Part shown: in pieces, positions 59,032-64,000 of the stretch
How the letters are laid out: every line of letters starts with the position of its first letter
How positions within the stretch are numbered: the first letter of the stretch is position 1
DNA from: Byssochlamys sp. IMV 00236
Taxonomy: Eukaryota; Ascomycota; Eurotiomycetes; Eurotiales; Thermoascaceae
Direction of reading: 5' to 3'
Length of the DNA: 64,000 bases
Assembly: GCA_001931875.2 (NCBI GenBank)
Contig: MSJH02000828.1
Location: forward strand, 22,269-86,268
Program-made: the position numbers and the translations under genes
Notes under the pieces: model-generated
What the model saw: only the letters and a program-made list of their open reading frames with translations
Told to the model about the DNA's origin: nothing
The model's database searches: none

Positions 59032-59219
59032 GACATTGATCTGTTATTGTGATGGTTGATGTCGCGGAGACCCATCAGTGATCGCTGCGGAGAGCTTAAA
59101 GCTCCATGTCTTGGCGCCGCCTCGCCAGAAAAAAAAAGTTTCCGCACTCTTTCGACTACCGTGCCTGATCCCATCCAACTCGACTTCAAACGCTTCGTCG
59201 TATAACCAGCGGAGCAAAA
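59032..59219. promoter_or_regulatory. Bidirectional promoter of SMN (-) and NOP15 (+)
   Basis: Only 188 bp separate the two start codons, so both core promoters and leaders must fit here. There is no TATA box; an 11-base A run lies at 59130-59137 and C/T-rich sequence precedes NOP15. Joint regulation is inferred from the spacing. Confidence 0.6.
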
Positions 59220-60729
59220 ATGGCACCGGAGAAGAAAGCAAACAAGCGCAAAGGTAAACTTATGCTCACAACTTTTCCTTTGCAACGCTCCTCGTGCCTT
59301 GCTAACATTCTACAGCGGCATCCGCTGCGGCCGCTGCGGTATCCGACCCGCCTGCGAAGAAATCGAAGAAGACCGAACCCAAGACCGTCGAATTGTCCAA
59401 GCAGCCTGCTAAATCAGCCTTGAAGAAGGCCGCCGCCCCCGTGGAGACTAATGGCGCCTCGTCCAAGCCGTCCTTGAAACTCAATGGCGAGCCTGCGAGA
59501 CAAGTCAAGCCCCGCAAGCGGGCAGCGGATTTCCTCAGCGACGATGAAGATGCTCAGTCCAAGACTGCTTCGCAGGAGACCAAGAAAGCCAAGTCTGCTA
59601 AGAAGGACAAGAAGAGCGAACAAGAAAACGGAGACTCGAATATTGCGGACACCGAGGAAAAAGAATCGAAGGCGAAGAAGAGCAGCAAGCCCAAGAAGAA
59701 GGAAATTGTCAATGAAGATTTCAGTGATGTTTCTAGCTCAGATGCTTCTGAGCAGGAGGATGATGAGGATGAAGATGACCAGACTGCCGCACTCATCAAG
59801 GGCTTTGAGAGCAGTGGTGACGAGGAGGATGCTTCCGGCGACGAAGGCTTTGATCCCGAGAAACCTGTTCCCAAGATTCCGGACTCGAAGAAGCTCAAGC
59901 GTAAGCTTGTGAAGAAGCAGAAGAGCATTGCACAGCCTGAGGAAACTGGAACAGTTTACGTTGGGTACGGTATTCTATGTGAGCTGTTGTTCTACTACAC
60001 GATACTAATTCGGTACATCACAGACGTATTCCTCACGGTTTCTACGAGCACCAGATGCGTGCATACTTTTCGCAGTTCGGTGAAATCACTCGCCTACGTT
60101 TGTCTCGCAACCGTGTGACTGGCCGTTCTAAGCACTACGCATTTATCGAGTTCGCCTCGTCCTCTGTCGCTAAAATCGTTGCCGAGACCATGAACAACTA
60201 TCTGATGTACGGTCACATTCTGAAGTGCAAGTTCGTTCCCAACGAACAGCTGCATCCCGATATCTGGAAGGGTGCCAACAGGCGGTTCAAGAAGACTCCC
60301 TGGAACAAGATCGAGAAGAAGCGTTTGGAGAACGGCAAGGCCCGATCGAAGTGGACCAAGAGCATCGAGCAGGAGCAGCGACGGAGAATTGCCAAACTCG
60401 AGAAGCTCAAGGAGCTCGGATATGAATTCGAGATTCCCGAGCTCAAGAGCGTTGACGAGGTCCCTGTGCAAACAAAGGAGAAGCCTGCTCTGGAGGCTCC
60501 TGAAGCGGCCGAAGCTGAGAAGCCCAAGACTATCGAGGCTTCCGCTCAGGATGTTGAAAAGCCAGCCAGTGGCACACCGAAGTCGAAGGGAAAGGGAAAG
60601 AAGACGAAGGCTGCCGAACCAGAGCCTGTTGAGTCAAAGTCGAATGAAGCCGCTGTGGAGGCTACGGTCTCTCCCGCAGCCAAAAAGGCCAAGAAGACTG
60701 AGAAAGCCAAGAAAAAGTCCAAGGCATGA
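59220..60729 (+). CDS. NOP15: Ribosome-biogenesis RRM protein Nop15 / NIFK family
   Basis: Nop15 binds pre-rRNA (ITS2) in pre-60S particles in the nucleolus. Exons 59220-59253, 59316-59964 and 60024-60729 give 462 residues. The first 210 residues are Lys/Ala-rich and then acidic (SDASEQEDDEDEDD), a common nucleolar layout. One RRM spans about 212-290: GTVYVGRIPHGFYEHQMRAY (RNP2, complete only after splicing), FGEITRLRLSRNRVTGRSKH and YAFIEFASSSVAKIVAETMN (RNP1). The Nop15-specific extension follows: CKFVPNEQLHPDIWKGANRR and FKKTPWNKIEKKR. The C-terminus is Lys/Glu/Ala-rich low complexity. Yeast Nop15 is about 220 residues; the extra length is in the two tails. Confidence 0.92.
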
Positions 60730-61013
60730 GGGTATTCACGCCTTACATTTCCTATATTGTTACTTGAATCATTGTATCTATGTGCATTCACATTTGGCTT
60801 TCCTTTACCCGGTTGTGTTCTGTATGCTGTGGCGTCAATGATAGCACCTCATTGCAGTCTGTATTTGGGAACTAAAAAATGGATACCACCACGGGATGTT
60901 TACTCCAGAACTTTCGCAAAAGTACTCAGAATTCACATGGTCTCATTCAAGTAACGCGACTCTTAGCAGGGTGGGAACGAAAAAGATTCAGCTGATAAGG
61001 CCCTCCAATTTCC
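60730..61013. other. Convergent intergenic region
   Basis: 284 bp between the 3' ends of NOP15 and the MYND gene; nothing else is seen. Confidence 0.5.
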
Positions 61014-61652
61014 TTAAAATGTCATCACATTGAAACCATATACCGTTTCACCCAACATCCGCAGCTTCATCGGCATCATATCATCATTATAATGCTCCTG
61101 GATATCTCCCTTCTCAACCGCATATGTAATCCGACACCACGGATCTCTCATCGCCTTCCGCTCACAAGCATTCCGCTTCTCCTCGCACCACCACCTAGGC
61201 AGAATCCCCGCCCTCTTAAGACCCCCCGCATCTTCCTTTTCCTTCTCCATCTGCCCCTCCGCAAGATCAAGAAACTCTTCGAAATCATCCAACGGATCCT
61301 CCAATCCATAAAGACCATGAGCATCGCCCCGAAACTTATAATCATCCTCAACACGCATCCGATACACATCAATCAGCTGCTCCATGGCGTCTTCTTCCGG
61401 AAGTGAATCGAGGTAGATATTATTGCGAATCGCGCCCCATATGCACCGGTTCTTGTGGTCTGCTTTCCAGTGCGCTTTCTGACACTCGCGAGAGCAGTAG
61501 ATGGTGATATGGCAGCGGGCGCATCTCTTTAAGGTCTGTGAAGGAGTGGGTGAGGCGGGCTCGGGTCTCTTGCATGCTGAGCAGGTGCGGGTTTGTGGTA
61601 TAGAGGGGGCCATTACGCTGAGCATGTTTCCTTTGGCGTTTTCGAAGTTCAT
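61014..61652 (-). CDS. MYND-type zinc-finger protein, function unknown
   Basis: One exon, 212 residues. A MYND finger lies at about residues 23-69: CSACKRPEPAS, LKRCARCHITIYCSRECQKA and HWKADHKNRC, with the usual C-x2-C, C-x2-C, C-x3-C and H/C ligands. MYND domains bind short Pro-rich peptides and act as protein-interaction modules. The remaining 140 residues are acidic and helical (DPLDDFEEFLDLAEGQMEKE) with a conserved-looking WWCEEKRNACERKAMRDPWC block. No SET domain accompanies it. Starts at Met-10 or Met-14 are also possible; the first ATG is used. Specific role is unknown. Confidence 0.82.
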   Translation of the reverse strand: MNFENAKGNMLSVMAPSIPQTRTCSACKRPEPASPTPSQTLKRCARCHITIYCSRECQKAHWKADHKNRCIWGAIRNNIYLDSLPEEDAMEQLIDVYRMRVEDDYKFRGDAHGLYGLEDPLDDFEEFLDLAEGQMEKEKEDAGGLKRAGILPRWWCEEKRNACERKAMRDPWCRITYAVEKGDIQEHYNDDMMPMKLRMLGETVYGFNVMTF

Positions 61653-63111
61653 TTTGGATGGAGTCTGTTTTTTTTTGGGGGGGTTGTGTCTTTGTTGAAA
61701 GAGGGGTTAATGATTTGATGGAGAACGAATAAAACAAGTCAAGTGGATGAGAATCATATAAATGAATAGTTACTGAAACTACAAGCGGTGAGCCGTGGGC
61801 TGCTGCGGATCAGATCTTGCCGTGTTGGGGAGGTTGGGCGACGATTGACAGGGATGTATACTCTATACCTTGCTTACTAGGATGTAGGAAGCAGTTCCCT
61901 ACAGGAATCATGTTATTTCTGGTCTGCTGGTGAGTGCTTTATTGTTGAAGATGCTTTTGATATGGGTAGTTCTTTCATTACCAGCAGGTCTGACTCTCTT
62001 TTTTACTAGGTATGTAGTATGTACCGAGTTAGAAAGAAACTGAGAAAATCGAATAGTAAAGGTCACAACTTTTTGTTGTAGCGCCGTTTTCACAACCATC
62101 TGTCTTTATAATCTAAAATCATACGCCCCCAGAAAAAGAGATCGAGAACCAACATGGACCCGTGGACGATATTCTATATATCCCAATACGGCAAGCGATA
62201 TCAGTCACATGACTACCCTAAAACAGACTAGCGCCAAATCCACTTTCCTCGAACAAACCCGTTTAAAAATTCCCGTCCCACTGCTCTTTTCCTTTTTCTT
62301 TTTTTCTTTTCCCAACTCCTCGCTCAAAGAATCGCATTCAAAGCTCACGCACAGAGTTTTCCTTTCAGGAAACTCATACCATCTCAAGCTTTGGGAGAAA
62401 GTCCCCGGACATCCTGCCCGGTTTCTCTTTCGAGGAACCGGCTTTGTCAGGCAATGCGGAAACGCGCCGCCATAGAAGCAATTCGATAGCGGCTTACGCC
62501 CTGTTTCCTTCCCCTGCTTTCGATCGTGCCCGACGCCTTCGGTGGAAACAATTGTGGTACGGCGTGAGCGGGGAGAAGGGTTTCAATTGGGTTGCTTTTC
62601 GTCGAGGTTGTATAGTCATGCGATTGCTCGCGCGGATCCTTCGCGGTCTGCGTGGGTAACTCAATGGGGCTCATTCTTGAGGCGAGGAGTTCATTTCAGA
62701 TTTTATTTTTGAGTCTGTAGCTTATAGCAAAGCGGTGAAGTGGAGAGTTGACGGATCTTGAGGAAAGATCTGGTATCTTGCTTCGCAGAAACCCTGTCGA
62801 AGGGGTCGGACTCTATCCTTTTTCTTTCTTTTTTGTCTCCATTTATCTTCACATTATTTGGGTATGTTCGAGTGATGATATACCAATCATAGAGTCAAGC
62901 ACAGAGATTCCCTGGTATATACCTCGGCGTCGTTGACGATAAAGATTGTTAATCATATCTGACGAACATCGTAATGCCCTCATTTTGATTGGAGGCGGCC
63001 GAGCTTCGGTCGTATGGAATGACTATTCCGTTATATACATTCATATAGCCATTTAAATATTGAAAAATTATAAAGAATAGTATTTTTTTGTCTTCCTTCA
63101 TTATAACAAGA
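61653..63111. other. Intergenic region upstream of the MYND gene and 3' of GET1
   Basis: 1.46 kb. A G run and T run lie right upstream of the MYND start (61668-61686). ORFs near 62209-62475 and 62444-62674 overlap on opposite strands and have no motif. The stretch at 63055-63095 is AT-rich and likely the GET1 3' end. Confidence 0.4.
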
Positions 63112-63929
63112 TTACTGAGTCTTCTTGTCGGCTTCTTTTTCTCCGCCGGCAGGGACAGCGTGCGCCTTTCGTGTCTTTGACGGAGCCACCGCAGATGCGA
63201 CGACATCGCCTGCCAGGGAGATGGCCGCGGCACAGGCGCTGCCCCAGACCTGGACGCTGACTGTGCCCATCGGCGCCCGCGGAAAAGCCAGCACCCATTC
63301 CACGTAGTAAGGGAACCACCCCGGTGGAAGCTCGAAAACGGGCGTCTTTGAATAGTAGAACTGCAGGAACAGCTTGAACCCATTTGTGCTAAGCCAACGT
63401 GCGACTTTGACGGTCCATTCGAAAGAGCTCTTGTTGGCACCGATGATCTTGTCTGGAAGCAAAAAAAGTACACCATCTTAGCCATAGACTCTCTGCAAAG
63501 AACATGACAGTGTACATACTCAATGTCTCGAACTCCTCCATGGTCTTATCGTGTCTCCTCCGCAGCTTCGCCCACTTCGCAAACTCATCCTGGGAGCTTG
63601 TCGCGTTCATCTCTCGCTTCAACTGTATCACCTCACGTTTGAGTCGCGCTTGTTCCTTCGCATTCCTCGACGTAGCGGTTGGGAGTTTGAGGTAGACGAT
63701 CCATAACTATATTACCATCAAATGAGCTATCCGTGCATTAAGAGCAAAAATGAGACGCTGAGGGCCAGCTGAGCGCATATGCGAACATGTGGCATGATGG
63801 AGCCCCGAAAAGTCAAAACGGGAAAGGAAAGGTAGCTCGTACCAGACTGTCAATCGTAGCTGCGCCGATCGTGTTCACGAGGTATATTGCCAGATGAACA
63901 AAAAAGATTATTAGAATAAGAGACAGCAT
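63112..63929 (-). CDS. GET1: GET complex subunit Get1 (tail-anchored protein insertion)
   Basis: Get1 (WRB family) with Get2 forms the ER receptor for the Get3 ATPase and inserts tail-anchored proteins. Exons 63929-63843, 63706-63520 and 63452-63112 give 204 residues. The first transmembrane helix is [20 protein letters not shown]; then comes the cytosolic coiled coil that contacts Get3 ([40 protein letters not shown]), completed across the second junction by [20 protein letters not shown]. Two more hydrophobic segments follow: [20 protein letters not shown] leading into [20 protein letters not shown], and [19 protein letters not shown]. The C-terminus is charged (EKEADKKTQ). The length is typical for fungal Get1. 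All introns are GT...AG and in frame. Confidence 0.94.
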
Positions 63930-64000
63930 GGGATCCGGTTTGTTGTCTCGTTGCGCATCCAACTTGCCGGCTTCGGGCGCCCACACGCGCGCAGAAGGCT

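Noticed and set aside
62209..62674. ORFs of 70-90 codons between the MYND gene and GET1
   Set aside because: Overlap on opposite strands, low complexity at the ends, no motif.
1..64000. CRISPR array, rRNA operon or intact transposon
   Set aside because: No regularly spaced repeats, no rRNA-like conserved blocks, and no transposase or reverse-transcriptase motif was seen on either strand.

Overview
The window is nuclear DNA of a filamentous ascomycete. The evidence is short spliceosomal introns (mostly 50-110 bp, GT...AG with CTAAC/CTGAC-like branch sites), a PalA/Rim20 pH-signalling gene, a MetR/Cys3-type bZIP gene, a QutR-like quinate repressor and the general protein style. An Aspergillus or close Eurotiales relative is most likely. 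I rebuilt exon structures by hand from splice consensus, reading-frame continuity and family motifs; every multi-exon model given here closes to a whole number of codons.

Layout. 0-8.3 kb is dense housekeeping: the 5' part of ELP1 (Elongator, runs off the left edge), COX8 (cytochrome c oxidase), MTR4 (exosome helicase; a 20-N gap lies in its only intron) and STS1/Cut8 (nuclear proteasome tether). 8.3-14.7 kb is gene-poor and holds decayed SNF2-like helicase copies on the minus strand. 14.7-24.8 kb holds a Ser/Thr/Gly-rich unknown, metR with an unusually long intron carrying CACGTG sites, a large intergenic gap, a CHL4/Mis15 (CENP-N) kinetochore gene and a SWIM+RING protein. 25.3-26.6 kb is a TRAPPC13-type gene with a 7-nt micro-exon. 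After another 3 kb gap come a DENN+C1 Rab regulator (29.5-33.1 kb) and an aldo-keto reductase (34.5-35.8 kb). 37.2-43.3 kb pairs a pseudo-AROM (QutR-like) repressor with a Zn2Cys6 activator-type regulator on the same strand. 43.8-48.7 kb is palA and a mitochondrial carrier, followed by a small decayed gene with an in-frame stop. 51.3-57.1 kb holds an SCP-x type thiolase, a small Pro-rich secreted protein and a Ser/Ala-rich cupredoxin-like surface protein. 58.4-60.7 kb is a divergent SMN / NOP15 pair sharing 188 bp, followed by a MYND protein and GET1.

The genes do not form one pathway. Local logic is visible in three places: SMN and NOP15 (both RNP biogenesis) share one short promoter; the QutR-like protein and the Zn2Cys6 factor look like a regulator pair; and the 8-14 kb and 49 kb stretches are gene graveyards. 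No CRISPR array, rRNA or convincing tRNA gene was seen.
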